Assembly (NCBI GenBank): GCA_937930305.1
Contig: CALGLE010000004.1
Span: forward strand, 220,920-284,919
Reading direction: 5' to 3'
Source of the DNA: an uncultured Granulosicoccaceae bacterium
GTDB taxonomy: Bacteria > Pseudomonadota > Gammaproteobacteria > Granulosicoccales > Granulosicoccaceae
Length of the DNA: 64,000 bases
In this document: piece by piece, positions 19,840 through 29,161 of the stretch
Layout: every line of letters starts with the position of its first letter
Position numbering within the stretch: the stretch's first letter is position 1
Made by a program: the position numbers and the translations under genes
Notes under the pieces: model-generated
What the model saw: only the letters and a program-made list of their open reading frames with translations
Told to the model about the DNA's origin: nothing
Databases searched by the model: none

Positions 19840-20763
19840 ATGAATGGGTTTATCTCTGCAGCCAATTTGACTCGCATTGCACCTTGGTTGTTCTTGGTGC
19901 TTTGGTGTGGCGGCTTTACGGTTGCGAAAATTGGCTTCACCGGGGCTGATCCGTTTACCTTGCTCACGATTCGCTATGGCGCGGTGGTGCTGTTGTTGTT
20001 GCCGTTTTACTTTTTCATTCGCCCGGCGTTACCTGCCAAACCGATGGATTGGTTGCATGTCGCTTGGGTGGGTTTCTTAATTCAAGTGGTGTATTTTGGG
20101 GCCGCCTGGGTGGCGATGAATAATGGCGGATCGGCAGCCAGTGTTGCACTGATCACCAGCTTACAACCGATTTTAGTGGCACTGAGTGTTCCGTACCTAG
20201 CCGGTGAACGGGTTTCCGTCGTGCGTTGGTTGGGGCTTGGCCTGGGCCTATTTGGTTGTGTTTGGGTCATCGTGGCGAACAATGAAATTAAGTTAGTTAG
20301 CGCAACCGTCTTTGGTTTTGCTTTCCTGGCTTTAATCGGAATGACCACAGCCACGGTGTGGGAAAAACGCTTTGGCTTATCCCATCATGTGATCGTGAGT
20401 AGCCTGATTCAATACACCGTAGGTTTTCTGTGCACCTTGCCCATTGCGTTTCTTACAGAATCGATGCAGGTTAACTTCACCCCAGCGTTTGTGTTTTCTT
20501 TAACCTACTTGGTGGTGGGGAATTCCATCCTGGCCATTAGCTTGTTGTTGATGATGATTCGCCAAGGTGAAGTCACTCGGGTGACATCGTTGTTTTTCTT
20601 AGTCCCACCAGGCTCTGCCATTATTGCATTGTGGGTGTTGAAAGAACCGATGGCACCTTTAGCCTGGGTAGGGATGGTGGTGGCTATATTCGGTGTTTGG
20701 TTGGTGAGTAAAACCACGACCGCAAAAACCATGAAGCCTGAAGCCAGCGACATCAAAAACTAA
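19840..20763 (+). CDS. EamA/DMT family transporter
   Basis: About 10 TM helices, 'WLFLVLWCGGFTVAKIGF', 'ITSLQPILVALSVPYLAGERVS'; start set at in-frame ATG 19840. Confidence 0.9.
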   Translation: MNGFISAANLTRIAPWLFLVLWCGGFTVAKIGFTGADPFTLLTIRYGAVVLLLLPFYFFIRPALPAKPMDWLHVAWVGFLIQVVYFGAAWVAMNNGGSAASVALITSLQPILVALSVPYLAGERVSVVRWLGLGLGLFGCVWVIVANNEIKLVSATVFGFAFLALIGMTTATVWEKRFGLSHHVIVSSLIQYTVGFLCTLPIAFLTESMQVNFTPAFVFSLTYLVVGNSILAISLLLMMIRQGEVTRVTSLFFLVPPGSAIIALWVLKEPMAPLAWVGMVVAIFGVWLVSKTTTAKTMKPEASDIKN

Positions 20764-20777
20764 GCTTACGCTGGTGT

Positions 20778-21857
20778 TCACTCACCCCAAGTTCTCTCCA
20801 AGGCATCTAGCCAATTGTTGTGGCAGAGTTTTCGCTGCAGTTCATCGCTGTAGCCGTGTTCTGTAAATGCGTCACGTAAAGCATCTAGGCCGGCAACATC
20901 GCCAATGGCTCTGGGCACAACGGCCCCATCGAAATCAGATCCCAACCCAACACGATTTTCGCCCACTCGCTCCATAGTGTATTCAATGTGTTGAATGAAT
21001 TGCTTAAGGTCCGTATCGGCGGTCATTTTTCCATCGCTGCGTATAAAGCAAGTGGCGAGGTTCATGCCTACCATGCCGTCACTGTCTCGAATGGCGTCCA
21101 GCTGCTGGTCGGTTAAGTTTCGTGCGCTGTTACTGATACTCCAAGCATTGGAATGGGTCGCAACCAATGGCGCTTTGCTGAGCTTAGCCACATCCCAAAA
21201 GCCGGCTTCATTCAGGTGTGATAAATCGATAAGTATGCGTTTTTCGTTGCAAGCGGCCACCAGATTTTTTCCAGCGGCGGTAAGCCCGCCACCGATGTCA
21301 GGGGACGCTGGGAAGGCGAGCGGGACTCCCTCGCCAAACAGGGTATTCCGACTCCACACCGGCCCGAGTGATTTTAAGCCAACTGCCGCAAAAACATCTA
21401 AGGCGTCAAGATTCTTGTCAATCGCTTCAGCGCCCTCCATATGCAAAACAACTGAGATAACTTTATCTTGTATACAGGCATCAATTTCACGCCGAGAGAT
21501 ACATAAACGTATAGCCCCGTCACTGTTTGCGATGAGTTTGAGGAGCAGAGATATTTGCTGCAAAGCAACCGGTATTGCATCTTGGAACTCAATCGGGGGA
21601 GGCATGGGAATGCGATAGCCACCGCCATCCATTGCCTCGAAGTTCAATGAGCCGTCTTGTGGCGGTATAAAAATCGCGAACAGCCCACCTGCGAATCCAC
21701 CCGCTTGCATACGCGGTAAGTCGATATGACCCTGCTTTGACCCTACAATGCATTGGCGAGTAATCGCATCGGCGCTGGAGTTTTGATCGGCATTCGTGCA
21801 GCGCTGCATTAGACGCAGTGGCAGGTCATTGTGACCATCGAAAATTGTGTGTCGCAT
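20778..21857 (-). CDS. Membrane dipeptidase (peptidase M19)
   Basis: 'IFDGHNDLPLRL', 'LVATHSNAWSISNSARNLTD', 'VGLGSDFDGA'. Confidence 0.95.
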   Translation of the reverse strand: MRHTIFDGHNDLPLRLMQRCTNADQNSSADAITRQCIVGSKQGHIDLPRMQAGGFAGGLFAIFIPPQDGSLNFEAMDGGGYRIPMPPPIEFQDAIPVALQQISLLLKLIANSDGAIRLCISRREIDACIQDKVISVVLHMEGAEAIDKNLDALDVFAAVGLKSLGPVWSRNTLFGEGVPLAFPASPDIGGGLTAAGKNLVAACNEKRILIDLSHLNEAGFWDVAKLSKAPLVATHSNAWSISNSARNLTDQQLDAIRDSDGMVGMNLATCFIRSDGKMTADTDLKQFIQHIEYTMERVGENRVGLGSDFDGAVVPRAIGDVAGLDALRDAFTEHGYSDELQRKLCHNNWLDALERTWGE

Positions 21858-21927
21858 GAAACTCCATCCGGTTATATGGCTTAACAGAGACGCTAGCCAT
21901 TATTTCATCGGGCTAGTGACTGTTATT

Positions 21928-21950
21928 TAGACATAGTCTATTAGACATAT
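21928..21950. promoter_or_regulatory. Candidate operator: TAGACATAGTCTA palindrome plus repeated TAGACATA half-site
   Basis: Inverted repeat TAGAC-ATA-GTCTA and direct repeat TAGACATA...TAGACATA in the divergent intergenic region. Confidence 0.4.
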
Positions 21951-22015
21951 GCTGGAATAAACCCGATTATGTTGTTCTAACCTTTCGGTTCACTTAACCA
22001 CGGATAAATGGATTC

Positions 22016-22555
22016 ATGACAAACGCCAATTCCCCAGAACAGGGCGCTCTGACAAAAGACAACGATTTAAGTAAAACCGCTGAAACTCAGCAAGTCATTG
22101 AGTCCATGGTGGATGGCTTGAATGATCACCAAATTAATGGCATGAGTAAATTTTTTGCAGAAACCTTTCGCTGGATGGGCAATACCGGCTGTGGCACAAA
22201 GACCGGATTAAGCGAATTCCAGCGCAATTGGCAAAAACCCTTTCAAGCGGCGTTCAGTGACAAGGTGTGTGTGGATGAGGCGCGCATGTTTCAAGGTGAG
22301 TGGGGGGCGGCATTTGGGCGCCAAGAGGCGGTTCACTCGGGGGAGTTCATGGGCATCGCTCCCACTGGAAAACGGGTAGAAATCCGCTATATGGATTTTT
22401 GGCAGGTGAAGGATGGGAAAATTGTTGATAACTACGTCATGGTCGATTTTCCGCACGTTCTGGCGCAGTTAGGAAAGGATGTATTTGACGGTGAAGGCTG
22501 GGAAAAATACGATACCGGTCGTGCCACGCCGCCGGATGTGGATCATGAAAAATAA
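22016..22555 (+). CDS. NTF2/SnoaL-like fold protein
   Basis: 'GLNDHQINGMSKFFAETFRWMG', 'GIAPTGKRVEIRYMDFWQVKDGKIVDNYVMVD'. Confidence 0.8.
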   Translation: MTNANSPEQGALTKDNDLSKTAETQQVIESMVDGLNDHQINGMSKFFAETFRWMGNTGCGTKTGLSEFQRNWQKPFQAAFSDKVCVDEARMFQGEWGAAFGRQEAVHSGEFMGIAPTGKRVEIRYMDFWQVKDGKIVDNYVMVDFPHVLAQLGKDVFDGEGWEKYDTGRATPPDVDHEK

Positions 22556-22637
22556 CCCGGTGCGCTCAAGCCATGGCAAACTGATTTCTTAATAAATTTT
22601 CATTGGCCCAAGTGAGGCCTTACCTGGCGTTAACCCC

Positions 22638-23618
22638 ATGACTGATCTACCTGGATTCGATTCGCGTTGGAAGGATTTTCCCGACTACATCATTGGCATC
22701 ACCCATGAAATTTGGGAACAGCGACAAATTCATACTTTGCACCACTACTACAGTGACGACATCATTGTTCGTTCGCCTGCCTCTGTGGTAACCGGTAATC
22801 AAGGGGTCATTGGGGCAACGATGTCGACACTGTCTGAATTTCCTGATAGAACCTTATTGGGCGAGGACGTCATCTGGTGTGGTAACCCAGACGATGCGTG
22901 GTTGTCTTCCCACCGGATCTACTCCACGGCCACGCATTCCAATGTGGGTGTTTATGGTGCGCCCACAGGCAAGAAATTAGGCTATCGCATCATTGCCGAT
23001 TGTGCAGCTCGCGATAACCAAATATTTGATGAATGGTTAATCAGAGATCAAGGCGCTATTGTTCGTCAGCTCGGCATAGACCCCATTGACTATGCGCGAG
23101 ATGCCATTGAAGCAGAAGGCGGCCCCGAGTCGTGCGTAAAACCTTTAACACCGCACAATGACATTCAAGGCCCCTACGTATCCAGCGGTAATGATCACCC
23201 TGTGGGTGAACGCTATGCCGACATACTCACGCGCATCATGAATGCTGAAGTATCGGCCGTATCCACCGAATACGATCGCGGGTGCCAATTGGAATTGCCT
23301 GGTGGTGTAACCGGGCACAGTCACGGTGACGCCGATCAATTTTGGATGGGGCTTCGAGCCTCGTTTCCAACGGCCACCTTTAAGATTCACCACACCATTG
23401 GTCGGGATGATTCGGGCATGGCAGACAGAGCCGCGTTGCGTTGGTCGCTGCACGGCAAGCACGAAGGGTGGGGTGCGTTTGGTCGGCCCACCCAAGCTGA
23501 GGTGTATGTGTTGGGTATCTCACACGCCGAGTTTGGTCCTTGGGGCCTGCGCAGAGAATACGTATTGTTCGATGAAACCGCCGTTTGGAAACAAATCCTG
23601 TTGCACCAAGGCGGTTAA
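22638..23618 (+). CDS. Tandem NTF2/SnoaL-like protein
   Basis: Two NTF2-like halves: 'EIWEQRQIHTLHHYYSDDIIVRSPASVVTG...' and 'RYADILTRIMNAEVSAVSTEYDRGCQLELPGGVTGHSHGDADQFW'. Confidence 0.75.
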   Translation: MTDLPGFDSRWKDFPDYIIGITHEIWEQRQIHTLHHYYSDDIIVRSPASVVTGNQGVIGATMSTLSEFPDRTLLGEDVIWCGNPDDAWLSSHRIYSTATHSNVGVYGAPTGKKLGYRIIADCAARDNQIFDEWLIRDQGAIVRQLGIDPIDYARDAIEAEGGPESCVKPLTPHNDIQGPYVSSGNDHPVGERYADILTRIMNAEVSAVSTEYDRGCQLELPGGVTGHSHGDADQFWMGLRASFPTATFKIHHTIGRDDSGMADRAALRWSLHGKHEGWGAFGRPTQAEVYVLGISHAEFGPWGLRREYVLFDETAVWKQILLHQGG

Positions 23619-23632
23619 AACGTCAAACGATT

Positions 23633-24922
23633 TTAAGCCGTGCGTGGCAGCTGACAAAATTCCATGACCATCGCAGCCGTCCAAGTAAAGCTGGCACCCC
23701 CACACGGTTCGCCCGTTATCGGATCATAGTATTCAGCGAATCCAGATGTCTCAATTAAGCTAAGGCTTTGGGCTTCAATTTCATCGGCTAAGGCATGCTC
23801 GTTCGATGTTCTTAAACCGGAAGTAATTAAATAATTAACGATGAGCCAACTTGGGCCACGCCAGTAGCGTTTGCCATCAAATTCTGAATCTTCGGGGTCA
23901 TGGCTGGGGACCAAGTAGTTCACCGAGGCGTTCAGTTTTTGAATGCGCGCCACGATCGCTTTCGCACGATGCACGGGCAGCTCGGCTAATATGGGCAAAA
24001 TGCCACCGATGGATGGGCTGTCTGACAACGTTTTTTCCACGCGGTCGTAACAAGCATACTGTCCGTTGCCTTCATGCCACAACAATTCTAATGCTTCGCG
24101 GCCTTTGCTGGCCATGGCACGATTACGTTCGGCAATGTCAGCATGACCTAAAGCGTCAGCCACGTGAGCGATGTCGTCGCAGGATCGAATTAAAATTGCA
24201 TTAAAGCCTGGGTCAACAATTTGAAAGGGCGATGCATTGTGTAATTTGGTGTTGTCCCAATTTAATGAGCGAAAATGCTCCACCAGCCATAAATAGCGGT
24301 CGTATTGCGCTTTAGTGGGTCGGTGATCCGCATCGGCGTGTTGCAGGTCGCGGCGCACATAAGGGGTTATGCCTTCTACGGGTACGCGCTCGAACGGGGT
24401 GTCCCAATCCACGGAGTTGTCACGACCCGATTCCCACGGATGAATTAACGCAACTAAGCCTGTGCTCTCTGGGTCTCGGTGGTTAAAGAACCATTGATGC
24501 CAACGATCAACCATGGGGAGTAGTTGTGCGGCACATTCTTTCGCTAGCGTTTTATCAATGGCGTCATCAAATAAACGGCGAATGGCAAAGCCTGCCACGG
24601 GCGGTTGAGTAATGCCCGTGGTTGGAATAGCCCGACCGGTTGCCCAAACATCGGGGCCAGGAAAATACCCATCATCGGGTTCATGAAACACGATGTGAGG
24701 CACCATGCCATCATCCCACTGATGTTCGAATAGGGTTTGCAATTCTAACCAAGCCCGTGGCTCGTTAGAATGGCGTTGTCCTAAAGCGACTAAACACGAG
24801 TCCCAATTCCACTGAAACGGATAAAGACCGTGCGTGGGCACCGTGTAAGCGCCCCGATCATTCAAGGCCATAATATCTTCAGCTTGTTGCATCAACGCGG
24901 CTGGACCTGATGATTGACTCAT
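23633..24922 (-). CDS. MGH1-like (GH63-type) glycoside hydrolase
   Basis: 'YPFQWNWDSCLVALGQRH', 'HQWDDGMVPHIVFHEPDDGYFPGPDVW', 'KRYWRGPSWLIVNYLI'. Confidence 0.85.
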   Translation of the reverse strand: MSQSSGPAALMQQAEDIMALNDRGAYTVPTHGLYPFQWNWDSCLVALGQRHSNEPRAWLELQTLFEHQWDDGMVPHIVFHEPDDGYFPGPDVWATGRAIPTTGITQPPVAGFAIRRLFDDAIDKTLAKECAAQLLPMVDRWHQWFFNHRDPESTGLVALIHPWESGRDNSVDWDTPFERVPVEGITPYVRRDLQHADADHRPTKAQYDRYLWLVEHFRSLNWDNTKLHNASPFQIVDPGFNAILIRSCDDIAHVADALGHADIAERNRAMASKGREALELLWHEGNGQYACYDRVEKTLSDSPSIGGILPILAELPVHRAKAIVARIQKLNASVNYLVPSHDPEDSEFDGKRYWRGPSWLIVNYLITSGLRTSNEHALADEIEAQSLSLIETSGFAEYYDPITGEPCGGASFTWTAAMVMEFCQLPRTA

Positions 24923-25983
24923 AGTACGTGTTCCGATTTAGCATCAAACCAACGGATGCGATCCATCATCGGTTTGATATACAGAGAATCGCCAGAGGTG
25001 ATCGGATGATCGCTATCTAGCACGACTCGAAACAGTTGTTCATCAACTAAACAACTGGCAAGTAAATGTGAACCCAAGGGTTCCACGACCCGAACTTTTA
25101 CGTGCATTGCGCCTTCAGTCGTGGCATCTCCCACGGTTAAGTCTTCTGGGCGAATGGCAAATTCAATTTGGCTATCCGTGGCGTTGCTCGGGTGCGCAGG
25201 GCCGGGTAGTTGCAGATTAGCCACGGACCACATAGAACCTTCAAGCGGTTTTGCAGGTAAGAAATTCATAGGTGGGTTGCCAATGAAGGACCCAACAAAC
25301 CGATGGCTTGGGTTACGGTAAATGTCTACCGCATCTGAGGCTTGAACAATCTCGCCTTTATTCATGATGGCAATGCGATCCGCCATACTCATGGCTTCCA
25401 CTTGATCGTGGGTAACGTAAATCGTTGTTGTTTTGCTTTCCGCCAACACCGATTTTAATTCCGCACGCATCTCCATTCTCAAAAGCGCATCTAAATTGGA
25501 TAATGGCTCGTCCATTAACAGCACTTCAGGTTCCATGGCTAAAGCTCTGGCCACAGCCACACGCTGGCGCTGCCCACCACTAAGCTGGCCTGAGTAGCGT
25601 TCCAGTAAGGGATCAATGTGCATCAATTCTGCAGTTCGCTTGACGCGTTTATCCACCGTGTTTTGATCTAGCTTCGCCATGCGCAATCCGAAGGCGATAT
25701 TTTCGAATACGGTTAAATGCGGGAACACGGCGTAGTTTTGAAACACCATCGCAATTTTCCGATCGCGGGGTGGCAGCCTGTCAACGCGTTCATCGCCAAT
25801 CCAAACTTCACCCTCACTGGCGGTTTCTAAACCCGCAACAATTCGAAGTAGGGTTGTTTTTCCGCAACCCGACGCACCAAGTAACACTAAGAACTCTTGA
25901 TCTGCGACGGTTAGGTCAATGGACTTTAAGGCTTCAACTTTGCCGAAGCGTCGGGCAACCGATTTTATTTTTATTTCAGCCAT
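24919..25983 (-). CDS. Carbohydrate ABC transporter ATP-binding protein (MalK/UgpC type)
   Basis: Walker A 'LLGASGCGKTTLL', signature 'LSGGQRQRVAVARAL', C-terminal TOBE region; ATGA overlap with GH gene. Confidence 0.96.
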   Translation of the reverse strand: MAEIKIKSVARRFGKVEALKSIDLTVADQEFLVLLGASGCGKTTLLRIVAGLETASEGEVWIGDERVDRLPPRDRKIAMVFQNYAVFPHLTVFENIAFGLRMAKLDQNTVDKRVKRTAELMHIDPLLERYSGQLSGGQRQRVAVARALAMEPEVLLMDEPLSNLDALLRMEMRAELKSVLAESKTTTIYVTHDQVEAMSMADRIAIMNKGEIVQASDAVDIYRNPSHRFVGSFIGNPPMNFLPAKPLEGSMWSVANLQLPGPAHPSNATDSQIEFAIRPEDLTVGDATTEGAMHVKVRVVEPLGSHLLASCLVDEQLFRVVLDSDHPITSGDSLYIKPMMDRIRWFDAKSEHVL

Positions 25984-26019
25984 GCGGTGCTCCAGTGTTC
26001 AATAGGCGAATTTGAATTT

Positions 26020-26838
26020 TCATCGATTAGCAATGCCCCACATAGAGAATAAGTACTTTCTAACTAAAAAGATGAACAGCAGTGCCGGTGCGACCAACAC
26101 CGCGCCGCCAGCAAACTTTAAGTGCAGCGGTGCTTGATCAAGCCCTTGCAGTAAAAAAGCGGGCAAGGTGCGATGCTCAATGGTGAGAACCGCGGCCCCA
26201 AATACTTCATTCCAAGATATGACAAATGCAAAAATTGCAGACGCGGTAAGCCCTGGCAGCACTAAGGGAAAAATGACTTTGTAAAACGCTTGAAAGCGGT
26301 TACAACCCAGTGTCCATGCCGCTTCCTCTAATTCCACTGGAATGCCAGAGAAAAGCGAATAAGTGATGAGCACAGCAAATGGCAAAGCCAGCATGGTGTG
26401 CAACAACGCTAAGCCTAATATGGTGTCGTCTAAGCCAATACGAATGTAAAGCACCGCCAGAGGTAGAGCGAGCAGTGGCAATGGAAAGGCGCGTGTCATG
26501 AGAATCAAGACTCGATAGAACGACTTGCCGCGAAAATCAAAGCGAGACAACGCATAGCCTGCAGGCGCGCCTGCACTGATAGAAAACACCATGGTGACGC
26601 AGGCGACCAAAACCGAATTCCACAGCGCTTGCCCCACACCCGCAAAATTGATGAAGAATGAAATACTCTCCAAATTAAACGAAGGCCATACTTTTTTAGG
26701 GAAGCTCACCACTTCTTCCGGCGAAGAAAGGGTATTGGTAATTAATAAATAGATGGGCACTAACACCCAAGCGCAAAGCACCAAGATGGACACTCGGAAC
26801 GTCCACCGCATGGCTGAACTGGTACCGTCTACGTTCAT
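26020..26838 (-). CDS. Carbohydrate ABC transporter permease (MalG type)
   Basis: 'EEAAWTLGCNRFQAFYKVIFPLVLPGL' EAA motif. Confidence 0.95.
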   Translation of the reverse strand: MNVDGTSSAMRWTFRVSILVLCAWVLVPIYLLITNTLSSPEEVVSFPKKVWPSFNLESISFFINFAGVGQALWNSVLVACVTMVFSISAGAPAGYALSRFDFRGKSFYRVLILMTRAFPLPLLALPLAVLYIRIGLDDTILGLALLHTMLALPFAVLITYSLFSGIPVELEEAAWTLGCNRFQAFYKVIFPLVLPGLTASAIFAFVISWNEVFGAAVLTIEHRTLPAFLLQGLDQAPLHLKFAGGAVLVAPALLFIFLVRKYLFSMWGIANR

Positions 26839-27683
26839 ATGGTTGCGCCTTTAGGAGTTCTTAAAAACCACATAATGACTAGTGTGCAAAGAATGGAAAT
26901 ACCGAGTATCACGAGAGCAAACGCGGCTGCCACATTCGGGTCTCTTAATACAAATTGCCATTGATAAACTTCACCCATTAATATGGGTAGATTGGTACCA
27001 CCTAAGGCTGCTACAACAGCAAATACTTCAAACGCTAAGATGACTCGCAATATAAGCGCGGTCTGCAAACTGGGTTTGAGTAACGGTAGGGTGACTTTGG
27101 TGAAGCGCTGCCAGCGTGATGCGCCAAACACCTCGGCTGCCTCTTGATATTCTTTTGGAATTAACCCCATACCCGCAACTAGAATAACCAATACTATTGC
27201 GGTTGCTCGCCAAATTTCGGCCAAGGCGATTGCGAGAAAAATGGTGCCTTTGTTCTGATACCCGAGAAACGTTTCGGGTTGCTCGTTTATCCCGAAGGTC
27301 ACCAGAAAACTGTTTAAAAAACCGGACTGTTCAAAAATAGATAACCAAATGATTCCCGCGGCTAAGTCCGATATACCTAGAGGAATTGTCCATATATACA
27401 GAAACGCATCACGCCCGCGTTTCATACCGGTCACCAACGAGGCCATGTATAGCGCTAGGACCATTTGAATCGGTACAACGGCCAACGTTAAGTACAGAGT
27501 ATTTTTAAACGCGGTGTTGAATTTCCAATGCCCCAACATTTCAGAAAAATGGGCCGATGTGAGTTGGCCTGCATCATCGGAAATGGCTTGCCATGCCACT
27601 AAGACAAAGGGGTAAAGAAACAACACCCCGAGTAAAATCACCGAAGGCAGTAGCAATAGATAAGGTAAGGCACGAGTTTGCAT
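26835..27683 (-). CDS. Sugar ABC transporter permease (MalF type)
   Basis: 'EAAEVFGASRWQRFTKVTLPLLKPSL' EAA motif; ATGA overlap with next permease. Confidence 0.95.
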   Translation of the reverse strand: MQTRALPYLLLLPSVILLGVLFLYPFVLVAWQAISDDAGQLTSAHFSEMLGHWKFNTAFKNTLYLTLAVVPIQMVLALYMASLVTGMKRGRDAFLYIWTIPLGISDLAAGIIWLSIFEQSGFLNSFLVTFGINEQPETFLGYQNKGTIFLAIALAEIWRATAIVLVILVAGMGLIPKEYQEAAEVFGASRWQRFTKVTLPLLKPSLQTALILRVILAFEVFAVVAALGGTNLPILMGEVYQWQFVLRDPNVAAAFALVILGISILCTLVIMWFLRTPKGATI

Positions 27684-27745
27684 GTTAGGTGTGTTGCAAC
27701 AGGTTGGCCGCGAGGAAATTACAGCATGCGTTTTTATTTTTTAAA

Positions 27746-27774
27746 GTTCGGGCGCACACCATCTGCGCCCGAAC
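27746..27774 (-). promoter_or_regulatory. 11-bp intercistronic stem-loop between binding-protein and permease genes
   Basis: GTTCGGGCGCA-CACCATC-TGCGCCCGAAC, perfect inverted repeat. Confidence 0.75.
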
Positions 27775-27836
27775 AGTTTCTAACGATCTAAGCAATCAAA
27801 TTAGATTGTCGAAGATACTTCCTTCAAATGCAGAAC

Positions 27837-29102
27837 TTAATCAACTGGGCAAGCACCGTCGGATGCTGCGTCTGGTGCCCAGCAAGGTGCGTTGGCTTCT
27901 TCCATAATCTTTCGAAGCGAATCGGCTTGGTCATCCAGTACTTCACGAACATCTTGGCCACCCAGTACGATGCGCTCAAACGCATCCACGTAGACAGCGT
28001 TGAATTTCCCGCCTAAGTCACCCAAACCGACGGGTAAAAGACCGGGGTTCGCATCATCGGATCCTGACATGGCAGCGATAGCAGCACCTGACAGTTGAAC
28101 CGATGCTGGCATGTCATCTGGCAGTTCAACATCAACCACAGGGAAGAAGCTGGTTGCGCGCAAGGTTTCAATTTGCGTTTCTGGTTTAGTCATGTAAGCC
28201 AACAACGCCTTCGCTTCATCCATATCTGGAGCGGTGTTAGGTATGGCAACACCGACAACCACGGGCATGAAGCCTCGTCCCGTTGGGCCAGCAGGCGCTG
28301 GGAAACCAATGAAGTCATCCGGGCGCTGGTTAAAAGCGTCTGCTAAACGAGCTGTGTGATCAAACGCCACCCAAACTTCTTCAGTCAGCAGTTGCTCTTG
28401 CATGAATGAGAACCCGGTTGAACCTGGGTTGGTGTATTGCCACAAATCTTTAAAAGCATTCCAAGCGCCTTCAGCTTCCGCTGAACGGAACTTCGTTACC
28501 ATGGAATTGGTGTAGGACGGGTAGAGATAGCCTTGGAAGAAACGGTGCTTTAGCCCTTTGGGTCCAGCTGGAAAACCGAACTTAGGTGAACCAGTAGCAT
28601 CGGCCATGTTTTTGGCCCAAGCAATGAGTTCATCATAAGACAATGACATCACGTCAGCGCCTTCGGGTAAGTGCTCCAGCGCTTTTTTGTTTGCTGCCAT
28701 AATGTAAGTGGCTTGCATCCAAGGGATGTATTTCTGCTGATCCGTGCCCAGCTTGCCGAGCTCTAAAAATGTGCCGTTAACACCAGTGGTATCGATGTCT
28801 GAAAGATCAGCCAAGTTGTCTGAAAGATCAATCATGTTGCCGTGCAAACTACCAATCAATCCGATTTTGCCACTGCCTGCGGTGGCTTCTGCTTGAATAC
28901 GGGTTATCCAAGGACCGGTTTCACTCGGTTGAAAGTCAACCTCGCCTTCGAACCCAGAAAGAACTTTTTCGCGCATCGCCTGCGCTTCTTCAATCGGGGC
29001 CGCCTGAGTGGACCAGAACAGGACTTCAGCGTTCGCGGTTTGAATGCCAGTGACAGCAGTGCCCAAAGTCAGGGCTGCGGCCAGAGCGGTTTTCTTCATC
29101 AT
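27837..29102 (-). CDS. ABC transporter extracellular solute-binding protein
   Basis: Signal peptide 'MMKKTALAAALTLGTAVTGIQTANA', sugar-binding-protein-like body; start set at internal ATG. Confidence 0.93.
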   Translation of the reverse strand: MMKKTALAAALTLGTAVTGIQTANAEVLFWSTQAAPIEEAQAMREKVLSGFEGEVDFQPSETGPWITRIQAEATAGSGKIGLIGSLHGNMIDLSDNLADLSDIDTTGVNGTFLELGKLGTDQQKYIPWMQATYIMAANKKALEHLPEGADVMSLSYDELIAWAKNMADATGSPKFGFPAGPKGLKHRFFQGYLYPSYTNSMVTKFRSAEAEGAWNAFKDLWQYTNPGSTGFSFMQEQLLTEEVWVAFDHTARLADAFNQRPDDFIGFPAPAGPTGRGFMPVVVGVAIPNTAPDMDEAKALLAYMTKPETQIETLRATSFFPVVDVELPDDMPASVQLSGAAIAAMSGSDDANPGLLPVGLGDLGGKFNAVYVDAFERIVLGGQDVREVLDDQADSLRKIMEEANAPCWAPDAASDGACPVD

Positions 29103-29161
29103 TGTAACTCTCTCCAATGGGAACATAAGGGCTGCTTGCGCAGCGTTTGCTTGCATGCGAT

